Shown here in pieces: positions 22,622-29,452 of a stretch of DNA of 64,000 bases. The stretch is taken from contig NZ_JBAWKJ010000001.1 of NCBI RefSeq assembly GCF_037095755.1, forward strand, positions 2,111,001 through 2,175,000, read 5' to 3'. The notes beneath the pieces are model-generated. The model had not been told where the DNA came from, did no database searches, and saw nothing but the letters and a program-made list of their open reading frames with translations. Source of the DNA: Sphingopyxis sp. CCNWLW2. GTDB lineage: Bacteria > Pseudomonadota > Alphaproteobacteria > Sphingomonadales > Sphingomonadaceae. A program made the position numbers and the translations under genes. Numbering within the stretch: position 1 is the stretch's first letter; the number at the start of each line of letters is the position of its first letter.

Positions 22622-23302
22622 GTGCAAGGTCTGTCGGCAGAGTTTCAACGCGAGTCCATTCCGCAGGACACCATCCTAAAATTCCGGAAAGGCGAGATTA
22701 TTTTCTCGCAGGGTGATCCCGGCGATTGCTGGTTCGAAGTCATCTCGGGCACGGTCAGAACCTGTCATTTCCATGTCGACGGGCACCGCCAGCTGACGGG
22801 GTTTTTCTATCAGGGCGATGTGTTCGGCGTCGGATATGGCGCGCGCGACGCGGCGGCCGAAGCGGTCACCAACACGATCCTGACCCGCCGCCCGGCGCTG
22901 GGTGGCGACCCCGATTCGCTCGGGCAGAACCGCGCGCTCGAACGCGCGCTGGACAGCGCGAACCAATGCATATTCCTGCTCGGCCGCCGCAATGCCAATG
23001 AACGCGTCGCGGCGTTCCTGTTGATCGCGGCGAAGCGGCTGTCGGCGCTCGGCAGCATTCCCCTGCCGATGACGCGCGGCGATATTGCCGATCATCTGGG
23101 CCTGACGATCCATACGGTCAGCCGGACGATCTCGGGCTTTGTCCGCCAGGGTCTGATCGAGCTGGAGGGGCCGCAACTGTGCCGGCTCGTCGACCTCGAC
23201 GGACTGCGCGCCATTGCCGGCGAAGAAATGGGCGTCGCGATCGACAAGTTGCGCGCGATGCAGCCGCGGCGAAGCTTCACCGGGCAGGGGGCCGGCGCAT
23301 GA
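22622..23302 (+). CDS. Crp/Fnr-family (FixK-like) regulator coupled to FapF-like gene
   Basis: A 226-residue transcription factor with an N-terminal cyclic-nucleotide-type beta barrel (about 15-120; KGEIIFSQGDPGDCWFEVIS) and a C-terminal winged helix (MTRGDIADHLGLTIHTVSRT with recognition helix HTVSRTISGF). The E-x2-SR pattern of FNR is altered to HTVSR, as in FixK proteins. There is no N-terminal cysteine cluster, so it is not an iron-sulfur oxygen sensor. The GTG at 22622 has GGAG eight bases upstream. Its stop overlaps the next start (ATGA), so regulator and outer-membrane protein are translated together, suggesting that it controls the amyloid-like system. Confidence 0.85.
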   Translation: MQGLSAEFQRESIPQDTILKFRKGEIIFSQGDPGDCWFEVISGTVRTCHFHVDGHRQLTGFFYQGDVFGVGYGARDAAAEAVTNTILTRRPALGGDPDSLGQNRALERALDSANQCIFLLGRRNANERVAAFLLIAAKRLSALGSIPLPMTRGDIADHLGLTIHTVSRTISGFVRQGLIELEGPQLCRLVDLDGLRAIAGEEMGVAIDKLRAMQPRRSFTGQGAGA

Positions 23303-24735
23303 GCAATGTGTCAGCGCCGCCCGTGCTGCGCCATGTGGGTGTGGCCGCCGTCGGGCTGTCGGCGGTTTTTACGCCCTCGCAGGCCAGGGCGCATGACACG
23401 CCCGCGCTCGAATGTCTGTGCGAGGCGCTTCCCTTTCTCGATACCGCGCCAACATGGAATGCGGCGGCTGCGGCGCCGGACGGCGCCGCCGAAAGTCCGC
23501 CCGCCGCGAGCGTCGAGAGCGAGATCGACGCGCAGCGCCGGATCATCGCCGAGCAGCGCGCGCTCATCGACCAGCAGAATGTGATGCTCGCCGAGCAGCG
23601 GCAGCATATCGTGAAGATGCAGGGACAGCTTATCACCCAGCAGGCGCAGATCGACCGGCTCTCGTCCTTCGCGCTCGCCGAGGCGCCGCTCGACATGTTC
23701 CGCGGGACCGGCATGGGACAAGGCGTTGCCGGCCCCGCGCTTCCCGGCCCCGGCAGCGACGCCGTCGCGCTGCCCGATGCGCCGGTCGGCGAGGCACCGC
23801 CGCCGAGCGAGTCGACCGCCGAACGCGTCGCCGCGGTTCCCGAAGGGCAGGGGGTGCTGACGCGCGCCGGCAACCTCATTTTCGAACCCTCGTTCGAATA
23901 TACGCGCTCGTCGACCAATCGTCTTGTCTTCCGCGGGATCGAGCTGATCCCGGGGATCCAGATCGGGCTGATCGAGGCGACCGACGCCGACCGCGACACG
24001 CTCGTCGGCACGGCCTCGCTGCGCTACGGCATCAGCGACCGGCTCGAGGCCGAGGTGCGCATCCCCTATCTCTATCGCAACGACCGGATCGAGGTCGTCC
24101 AGCAGCGCGACGAGGGCATCGTCCGGTCGATCGCGCTGCGCGAGGACGGGGTCGGCGACGCCGAATTCTCGCTGCGCTATCAATTCAACCGCCCGGTCGG
24201 GCAAAAGCCGATCTTCGTCGGAACGCTGCGGGTGAAATCGGACACGGGCAAGGGGCCGTTCGAGGTCGGCTACGACGAATTCGGCGTCGCCACGGGGCTC
24301 GCCACCGGGTCGGGTTTCTGGGCGGTACAGCCTGGGCTCAATTTCCTGATGCCGTCCGATCCCGCGGTGATCTATGGCGGCGCGGCCTATCTCTATCATA
24401 TCCCGCGCGACGTGAACAAACTAGTCGGCGAGGTGCTGATCGGGCGCGTCGATCCGGGCGACGCGGTTTCGGCCAACATCGGCTTCGGTTTCGCGCTCAA
24501 CCCGCGCTTCTCTTTCTCGCTCGGTTACCGGCACAATTATATCTTCCCGACCAAGACCGAGATTGGCGATACGAATCAGAAATCCAACTATATCCATGTC
24601 GGTTCGCTCAATTTCGGCATGTCGTACCGCCTGACCGAACGCGACGTTCTGAACATGGGCTTCGAAATTGGCGTGACCGAAGATGCGCCCGACGTGTCGA
24701 TCACGCTGCGCATGCCGTTCGGCGGGAAATTATGA
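23299..24735 (+). CDS. FapF-like outer-membrane secretion channel (coiled coil plus beta barrel)
   Basis: A 478-residue outer-membrane protein. After a signal peptide (to about residue 31, TPSQARA) and a CLC pair comes a coiled coil at about 72-122 (IDAQRRIIAEQRALIDQQNV), a Pro/Gly-rich linker (about 130-180) and a C-terminal beta-barrel of about 290 residues: GNLIFEPSFEYTRSS, SLRYGISDRLEAEVRIPYLY, YQFNRPVGQKPIFVGTLR, ending SITLRMPFGGKL. This is the layout of Pseudomonas FapF, the trimeric channel that exports Fap amyloid subunits, and the length is comparable. The FapD-like C39 peptidase and amyloid-like proteins encoded just downstream support the assignment. General phenol-degradation-type (MetA) barrel proteins are the main alternative. 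Confidence 0.7.
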   Translation: MSNVSAPPVLRHVGVAAVGLSAVFTPSQARAHDTPALECLCEALPFLDTAPTWNAAAAAPDGAAESPPAASVESEIDAQRRIIAEQRALIDQQNVMLAEQRQHIVKMQGQLITQQAQIDRLSSFALAEAPLDMFRGTGMGQGVAGPALPGPGSDAVALPDAPVGEAPPPSESTAERVAAVPEGQGVLTRAGNLIFEPSFEYTRSSTNRLVFRGIELIPGIQIGLIEATDADRDTLVGTASLRYGISDRLEAEVRIPYLYRNDRIEVVQQRDEGIVRSIALREDGVGDAEFSLRYQFNRPVGQKPIFVGTLRVKSDTGKGPFEVGYDEFGVATGLATGSGFWAVQPGLNFLMPSDPAVIYGGAAYLYHIPRDVNKLVGEVLIGRVDPGDAVSANIGFGFALNPRFSFSLGYRHNYIFPTKTEIGDTNQKSNYIHVGSLNFGMSYRLTERDVLNMGFEIGVTEDAPDVSITLRMPFGGKL

Positions 24736-24777
24736 TCCGGGCGGCCGAACCCAACTCCATAAGAACCCCATAAAGAA

Positions 24778-24799
24778 GCCCCGCCAAAAGAGGCGGGGC
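24778..24799. terminator. Strong hairpin between convergent units
   Basis: GCCCCGCC (24778-24785) and GGCGGGGC (24792-24799) form a perfect eight-pair stem over AAAAGA. It lies 43 bases after the FapF-like stop and before the convergent amyloid operon end; no long T-run follows on either strand. Confidence 0.6.
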
Positions 24800-24811
24800 G
24801 AGGTGAACCGT

Positions 24812-24827
24812 CCCTGTCGAAACAGGG
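24812..24827. terminator. Second hairpin with CGAA tetraloop
   Basis: CCCTGT and ACAGGG pair around a CGAA tetraloop directly beside the hairpin at 24778-24799 and 12 bases from the end of the minus-strand operon. It probably serves the convergent transcript. Confidence 0.5.
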
Positions 24828-24839
24828 GCGGGGGGTCGT

Positions 24840-25406
24840 TCAGTTGCCGAGCGCGCCGACCGTCTGCGCGCCCATTACGGCGCCAATCGCGTCGCTCATC
24901 CGCGTTGACGCCAGCGCGTCGCGGAAACCTTCATAGCCGCTGATGTCGAGCACGGCGTCGACCTGCTGGTTCAGCGAGACATTGCTGGCGGTGTTGATCA
25001 GGACATTCTGGATCGCGTCGGTGCGCTGGATCAGCGCGGTCTGGCCATTGTTCGCGAGGAATACCGGTTCATCGCCGACGCGCATGGTGATGCCGCCGCT
25101 GGTCAGGATGCCGCCCTGGATCTGCGCCGCGTCGACCGCGGTGAGCGCCGGTGACACGAAGCGCTCGATCGAGGATCCCTGGGGCGTCCAGCTGACGATC
25201 GTGCGGAGCGCAAGTTCGTCGTTCACAAAGCTGCGAATATCGGCGCCGAAGGCGATCACCATGCCCTGAAAGGCAAAGCCGCCGCGCTGCGTCGCCAGCA
25301 CCTCGTCCGATACCGTCTCGGCGTCCGCCAGCGGATCGTCGGCCGCGGGCTCGCTTGCCGCGAGGAGCACCGGCGCGAAGGCGAGCAGGAGGATGCGGGG
25401 GGACAT
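24840..25406 (-). CDS. Exported RGG-motif protein of the amyloid-like operon
   Basis: A 188-residue secreted protein with a signal peptide (LLLAFAPVLLAASEPA). At residues 41-43 it carries RGG in SDEVLATQRGGFAF, matching ELDTLRGGQ in the partner at 26157-26564 and resembling the double-glycine sites cut by C39 peptidases. The C-terminal half has NVLINTASNVSLNQ, again shared with the partner (NLLINTGAQVSAQ). I chose the ATG at 25406 because GAGG lies six bases upstream; an ATG at 25418 that overlaps the peptidase stop (ATGA) is an alternative and adds four residues. It is the last gene of the operon. A subunit or adaptor in the Fap-like system, perhaps FapE- or FapA-like, is inferred. Confidence 0.72.
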   Translation of the reverse strand: MSPRILLLAFAPVLLAASEPAADDPLADAETVSDEVLATQRGGFAFQGMVIAFGADIRSFVNDELALRTIVSWTPQGSSIERFVSPALTAVDAAQIQGGILTSGGITMRVGDEPVFLANNGQTALIQRTDAIQNVLINTASNVSLNQQVDAVLDISGYEGFRDALASTRMSDAIGAVMGAQTVGALGN

Positions 25407-25414
25407 GGTCGGCC

Positions 25415-26149
25415 TCATTTCACGGTGCCGACGCGTACATCGAGCAGGATTTGCGGCGTCAGCTGATATTGCGGGGGAAGGTTGGTCGTCAGATCGCTGA
25501 TCGAAACGCGAAGCGCGCCCTCATCTTCGAGCGGCGCCTGCGACCAGGGACCCCAGTCGCCGGCAAGGTTGAAGGACGGGCGCTTTTGTCCGCCCTCGAC
25601 GATCGCCAGCGCGATGCCGTTCCAATGCTTCTCGAAATCGCTGAGCGAATATTCGTTGAGGCCGAGGACCGAATCGCCGGTGAGCACGCGGTCGCCGCGG
25701 ACGCCTTTGACGACCACGAAATGCTTGAAGCCCTTGAGGTCCATCAGGACGATCGTCGGGCGCTTCACCTGCTTCAATTGCTCGGCGGTGATCCGGAAGC
25801 CTTCGGCGCGAAAGCCGCGCGAGGCGAGATAGTTTTTCATGTCGAGCATCGAGAAGCCGACCTTGCGGATCGCCTCGCGGTCGCCCGTTTTCCACATCGC
25901 GCGGAAAGGCATCGCCTCCGATGTCGGCGCGCCATAATGATAGGTGAGCAAGGTCGCGATCGCGGCGGAACCGCAGCTGAAATCATAGCGCTGGCGAACG
26001 ACCGAGCGGAAAGGAATATCCCACCAGGTCATCACCTGAAGTTGGTAATTGCCGCCCGTTTCGGGTCCGGTCAGCCGGACCTCGGCGGCGGCGGGCGCCG
26101 CAGCAAGGGCGCATAGCATGCCCGCGATCAAGGCGCGCATGGGCCGCAT
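25415..26149 (-). CDS. FapD-like C39-family cysteine peptidase
   Basis: A 244-residue protein with a signal peptide (LIAGMLCALAAAPAAA), hence periplasmic. The papain-like triad is visible: oxyanion Q53 and catalytic C59 in RQRYDFSCGSAAIA, H143 in GFKHFVVVKG and D159 in VLTGDSVLGLNEY. This is the isolated C39 domain without an ABC transporter, as in FapD of Pseudomonas. It lies seven bases after one RGG-motif protein gene and overlaps or abuts another, so the double-glycine sites in those proteins are its likely substrates. The C-terminal 60 residues, after the peptidase domain, carry no recognised motif. Membership in C39 is secure; the substrate is inferred. Confidence 0.85.
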   Translation of the reverse strand: MRPMRALIAGMLCALAAAPAAAEVRLTGPETGGNYQLQVMTWWDIPFRSVVRQRYDFSCGSAAIATLLTYHYGAPTSEAMPFRAMWKTGDREAIRKVGFSMLDMKNYLASRGFRAEGFRITAEQLKQVKRPTIVLMDLKGFKHFVVVKGVRGDRVLTGDSVLGLNEYSLSDFEKHWNGIALAIVEGGQKRPSFNLAGDWGPWSQAPLEDEGALRVSISDLTTNLPPQYQLTPQILLDVRVGTVK

Positions 26150-26156
26150 GGCGAAC

Positions 26157-26564
26157 TCAATCGCCGAGGTTGATGGTCAGGTTCATGCCGCTCTGGGCAC
26201 TGACCTGCGCACCGGTGTTGATCAGCAGATTGCCGACACCGTTGAAATTGGAAAGCGCGAAATCGCTCAGCGTGACCGCACCCGCGGTATAGTCGCCCTT
26301 GAGGACGTTGCCGCTGACGATCGAGTCCATCGTCTGATTGGTGATGACGAGCGACTGGCCGCCGCGCAGCGTGTCGAGCTCTTTGTCTTTCAGCATCGGC
26401 GATTTGCGTTCGGGCCGCGCCGCGATCGCCGGGGCTGCATCGGCTTCGGCCGCGACGGCCTCGACCACGCGCGGCGCCGCTGCTTCGGGCGGTGGCAGCT
26501 GTGCCGATACGGGCACGGACAGGCCTGCCAGGACCAGCAGGGCCGGGACGATCGGGGGTTTCAT
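26157..26564 (-). CDS. Exported RGG-motif small protein of the amyloid-like operon
   Basis: A 135-residue secreted protein: signal peptide (VPALLVLAGLSVPVSAQ), an Ala/Pro/Glu-rich linker to about residue 52, then KDKELDTLRGGQSL with GG at 68-69. EL-x3-R-GG closely resembles the double-glycine leader consensus. The mature part after GG (about 66 residues) is rich in Asn, Ser, Gly and aliphatic residues and ends with NLLINTGAQVSAQSGMNLT, which looks like alternating beta structure. AAGGAG precedes the ATG at 26564 by 12 bases. It lies directly upstream of the C39 peptidase gene. A minor amyloid subunit or nucleator is my inference; I do not recognise a named family. Confidence 0.72.
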   Translation of the reverse strand: MKPPIVPALLVLAGLSVPVSAQLPPPEAAAPRVVEAVAAEADAAPAIAARPERKSPMLKDKELDTLRGGQSLVITNQTMDSIVSGNVLKGDYTAGAVTLSDFALSNFNGVGNLLINTGAQVSAQSGMNLTINLGD

Positions 26565-26645
26565 AGCGCGGGCGCTCCTTGAAAGCGAAAATTTGGGAAA
26601 TGGCCGGCCCTCCAGTGGGTCGGGCCGGCCATCCGGGGGACGCTG

Positions 26646-27176
26646 TTAGTCGCCGCCGGCGCCGCCGCCGGCACCACCGTTGCCGCCGCTGTCGCCAAAG
26701 CTGACAGTGCCGCTCGCCGCGATGTTGGTCGCTGCCTGGGTGTTGGCGTTGATGCCCGTGTTCCAGGCGGCGTTCAGAATGCCGGCATAGGCCGCGAAGG
26801 CGCTGCCGGTCACACTGTTGTTGCCGCTCTGATAGCCGACATTCGTGTCGCTGTCGTCTTCACCATCCATGTCGACGACTTCGTCGAGATTCTGGTTGGT
26901 GTTGGTCGCGCTCAATGACTGGGTCGCCACAACGAAGCTGTTGCCGTTGAACGAGCCATTGCCGTCATTGTCCTGATCGTCATCCGAGAAGGTGTCGGCA
27001 GCATTGTCCTGGACGAACAGGTCGATCAGGTCGTTGACGACGACGGTGTCGCTGTTGTTGCCAGAGGCACCGGTCGTGGTGTTGTCATTGTCCTGGTCTT
27101 GACCCTGCGCGATCGCAGGTGCGGCCGAGACGGCAAGCGCCAGCGTCGACACTGCCAGCATGACTTTCTTGATCAT
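26646..27176 (-). CDS. Candidate amyloid subunit: Asn/Asp/Gly-rich exported protein without basic residues
   Basis: A 176-residue secreted protein and first gene of the minus-strand operon. After the signal peptide (VSTLALAVSAAPAIAQ) the mature chain contains no Lys, Arg, His, Cys or Pro, and is rich in Asn, Asp, Gly, Ser and Thr. Two related segments, GNSFVVATQSLSATNTNQ and GSAFAAYAGILNAAWNTGI followed by NANTQAATN, are separated by an acidic linker (DEVVDMDGEDDSD), reminiscent of repeat-linker-repeat FapB/FapC architecture. It ends in a Gly-rich tail. GGAGAG precedes the ATG at 27176; the longer frame upstream is unlikely. Unlike its two partners it has no RGG site. Function as the main fibre subunit is inferred from composition and neighbours. 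Confidence 0.75.
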   Translation of the reverse strand: MIKKVMLAVSTLALAVSAAPAIAQGQDQDNDNTTTGASGNNSDTVVVNDLIDLFVQDNAADTFSDDDQDNDGNGSFNGNSFVVATQSLSATNTNQNLDEVVDMDGEDDSDTNVGYQSGNNSVTGSAFAAYAGILNAAWNTGINANTQAATNIAASGTVSFGDSGGNGGAGGGAGGD

Positions 27177-27210
27177 GGCTACTCTCCTTACAAAAAGGGG
27201 ATGGCGCGCG

Positions 27211-27224
27211 ATGCCGATCGGCAT
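27211..27224. promoter_or_regulatory. 14-bp perfect palindrome upstream of the amyloid-like operon
   Basis: ATGCCGATCGGCAT is a perfect inverted repeat 34 bases upstream of the start codon of the candidate amyloid subunit. It could be an operator or a 5' leader hairpin. No regulator can be assigned. Confidence 0.35.
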
Positions 27225-27378
27225 GGCTGATGCGGATCCTCCCCGACTCCGTCCGCATCGGTGCGAACAAGGCGATCATGGTCCGCCGCGGCATGACCCG
27301 CTTTGCGAATTGGCAATGTCGGGGGCGGAGAAATACCCAGATGATCTCGGTGGGTGGATTTGCTTGGGCCGGGTCCCG

Positions 27379-28215
27379 CTATGCGACGTCGGCGCGCATC
27401 GTCGTTCGTCCCGCCGCGTCGCGTGCCCACAATCGCGTCGCATTGCCATCGCGGGCGAGGCAGAGGTCGAAGGGGGCGCCGTCGATCAGCGGGGCCTCGG
27501 CGCGGAAGCTGAAGCGGCGGGGGAGAGCGCCGGGCACGGTGCGCAAGAAGTGATCCATCAGCAAGGTCGCGATAAGCGGGCCGTGGACGACGAGCCCCGC
27601 ATAGCCCTCGACACGCTGTGCATAGTCGCGGTCGTAGTGGATGCGGTGGGCGTTGAAGGTGAGCGCCGAGTAGCGGAACAGCAGCACCGGATCGGGCGAC
27701 AGGCTGCGCACCGCGTCGGCGGGCTGGGGTTCGATTGCTGTCGCTGGCGTGGGCGCGGGCGCGGTTGTGGCGGGCGCGCGAAAGACGATGTCCTGCTCCT
27801 CGCGGATCGCGGCGACGCCGTCCGCCGCAATGTCGTGGCGCAGCGTCACGAAGAGCAGGTCGCCGCTCGCGCCGCGCTTGGGCTTGATCGCATCGATCGT
27901 GGTGATGCGGGTCAGCGCGGCGCCGACCGCGATTGGCGCGACGAACTCGATGCGGCTGCCCGCCCACATGCGGCGCGGGAGCGGGACGGGTGGGAGCAAG
28001 CCTGTGCCGTCGCGGCGCGGGTGACCATCCTCGCCGATCACCGACTGGCGCGCGGTGGGCAGAAAATAGAGCCAATGGGCGAGCGGCGGCACGGTGCCAG
28101 GCAACCAAGGCGAGACGTCATGGTCGAGCAGCGCGGCGAGGCCCGCGAGCGGTGCCGCGGCCGCGACATCCTCGCGTATTTCGCTGCGGCCGACCCAGGC
28201 GGAATAATCGTCCAT
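27379..28215 (-). CDS. MaoC/HTD2-type acyl-CoA hydratase (mesaconyl-C4-CoA hydratase-like)
   Basis: A 278-residue double hotdog-fold protein that adds water to, or removes it from, an enoyl- or 3-hydroxyacyl-CoA. The N-terminal half has PLAHWLYFLPTARQSVIGED, GLLPPVPLPRRMWAGSRIEF, typical of FAS1-like dehydratase/HTD2 proteins, and the C-terminal half has FRYSALTFNAHRIHYDRDYA with the catalytic Asp/His pair, then GYAGLVVHGPLIATLLMD. Its ATG overlaps the stop of the acyl-CoA dehydrogenase gene by one base, so the two act on the same CoA intermediate. The exact substrate (mesaconyl, itaconyl or a branched acyl group) is not visible in the sequence. Confidence 0.83.
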   Translation of the reverse strand: MDDYSAWVGRSEIREDVAAAAPLAGLAALLDHDVSPWLPGTVPPLAHWLYFLPTARQSVIGEDGHPRRDGTGLLPPVPLPRRMWAGSRIEFVAPIAVGAALTRITTIDAIKPKRGASGDLLFVTLRHDIAADGVAAIREEQDIVFRAPATTAPAPTPATAIEPQPADAVRSLSPDPVLLFRYSALTFNAHRIHYDRDYAQRVEGYAGLVVHGPLIATLLMDHFLRTVPGALPRRFSFRAEAPLIDGAPFDLCLARDGNATRLWARDAAGRTTMRADVA

Positions 28216-29378
28216 CAGAAGCTCTTGGGCAGGCCGAGCGCGTGGGTCGCGACATGGCTCAGGATCAAATTCGTGCTGATCGGTGCGACCTGATAGAGGC
28301 GCGTCTCGCGGAACTTGCGCTCGATGTCATATTCCTCGGCAAAGCCGAAGCCGCCGTGCGTCTGGACGCACATGTCGGCGGCGTACCAGCTCGCTTCGGA
28401 CGCGAGCATCTTCGCCATATTCGCCTCGGTCCCGCCATCCTGCCCGGCGTCGAACAGCCGTGCCGCCTTGTCGACCATTTCGGCGGCGGCGGCGATCTGG
28501 ACGTAAGCACGCGCGATCGGGAACTGGATGCCCTGGTTCGTGCCGATCGCGCGGCCGAACACTTGGCGATCCTTGGCATAAACGGTGGCGCGGTCGATGA
28601 AGAAGCGGCCGTCGCCGATACATTCGGACGCGATCAGGATGCGTTCGGCGTTCATGCCCGACAGGATATAGCGAAAGCCCTTGCCCTCCTCGCCGATCAG
28701 GTTCGCGGCGGGGACTTCGAGGTCGTCGAAGAACAGCTCGGTCGTTGCATGGTTGAGCATCGTGCGCACGGGACGGATCGTCAGGCCGTTACCTTGCGCT
28801 TTGCGCATGTCGACGAGCAGAACGCTCATCCCGTCCGACGGCTTGGCGCATTCCTCGCGCGGCGTGGTGCGGCAGAGGAGGATCATCAGGTCCGAATGCT
28901 CGGCGCGGCTGATCCAGATCTTCTGTCCGTTGACGATATAGTTGTCGCCGACCTTACGTGCGAAAGTGCGGATGCGCGTTGTGTCGGTGCCCGCGGTCGG
29001 TTCGGTCACGCCGAACGCCTGCAGGCGCAGCTCGCCGCTGGCGATCGCGGGCAGATAGGCCTGCTTCTGCGCCTCCGACCCGTGCTTGAGCAGCGTCCCC
29101 ATCGTGTACATCTGCGCATGGCACGCGCCGCCGTTGCAACCCGACCGATGGATTTCCTCAAGCACCGCGGTCGCGGCGCCGAGGCCGAGGCCCGAGCCGC
29201 CATATTGTTCGGGGATGAGGACCGAGAGGAAACCCGCTTCGGTGAGCGTGCGGACGAACTCGGTCGGATAGATGCGGTCGCGGTCGAGGCGCTGCCAATA
29301 TTCGCCGGGGAAATCGGCGCACAGGCGGCGCACCGCCTCGCGGATTTCAGGGTAGCTCGGCGGCTGCGCTTCGGACAT
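28215..29378 (-). CDS. Acyl-CoA dehydrogenase
   Basis: FAD-dependent alpha,beta-dehydrogenation of an acyl-CoA. The 387 residues show the full fold: an N-terminal helical domain, a central beta domain with AFGVTEPTAGTDTTRIRT and YIVNGQKIWISRAEHSD, and a C-terminal helical domain with QTHGGFGFAEEYDIERKFRE. The usual YEGT segment bearing the catalytic Glu is replaced by RLYQVAPISTNLIL, so the base must come from elsewhere, as known for other subfamilies. It is translationally coupled to the MaoC-like gene. It probably belongs to a branched-chain or dicarboxylic acyl-CoA pathway rather than straight-chain beta-oxidation. It lies just beyond the hairpin that follows hutU. Confidence 0.9.
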   Translation of the reverse strand: MSEAQPPSYPEIREAVRRLCADFPGEYWQRLDRDRIYPTEFVRTLTEAGFLSVLIPEQYGGSGLGLGAATAVLEEIHRSGCNGGACHAQMYTMGTLLKHGSEAQKQAYLPAIASGELRLQAFGVTEPTAGTDTTRIRTFARKVGDNYIVNGQKIWISRAEHSDLMILLCRTTPREECAKPSDGMSVLLVDMRKAQGNGLTIRPVRTMLNHATTELFFDDLEVPAANLIGEEGKGFRYILSGMNAERILIASECIGDGRFFIDRATVYAKDRQVFGRAIGTNQGIQFPIARAYVQIAAAAEMVDKAARLFDAGQDGGTEANMAKMLASEASWYAADMCVQTHGGFGFAEEYDIERKFRETRLYQVAPISTNLILSHVATHALGLPKSF

Positions 29379-29386
29379 CGGCTTCT

Positions 29387-29413
29387 GGCTCTCCCCTTGT
29401 CGTGGGGAGAGCC
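29387..29413. terminator. Perfect 10-bp hairpin after hutU
   Basis: GGCTCTCCCC (29387-29396) and GGGGAGAGCC (29404-29413) pair over TTGTCGT in the gap between the hutU stop and the acyl-CoA dehydrogenase start. It is the likely end of the hut transcript, although it lacks a T-run. Confidence 0.6.
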
Positions 29414-29452
29414 TTAGGATGCGAAGCTGTTTCGGCGCAACTGAAACAAGCG

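Noticed and set aside
22437..22679. 80-codon frame overlapping the start of the Crp/Fnr gene
   Set aside because: AT-rich codons, no ribosome site, and it overlaps the well-supported GTG start at 22622 in another frame.
23299..24735. Identification of this gene as acetate kinase or a phenol-degradation protein
   Set aside because: The sequence has a signal peptide, coiled coil and barrel strands and none of the kinase motifs; the phenol-degradation family similarity reflects only barrel resemblance.
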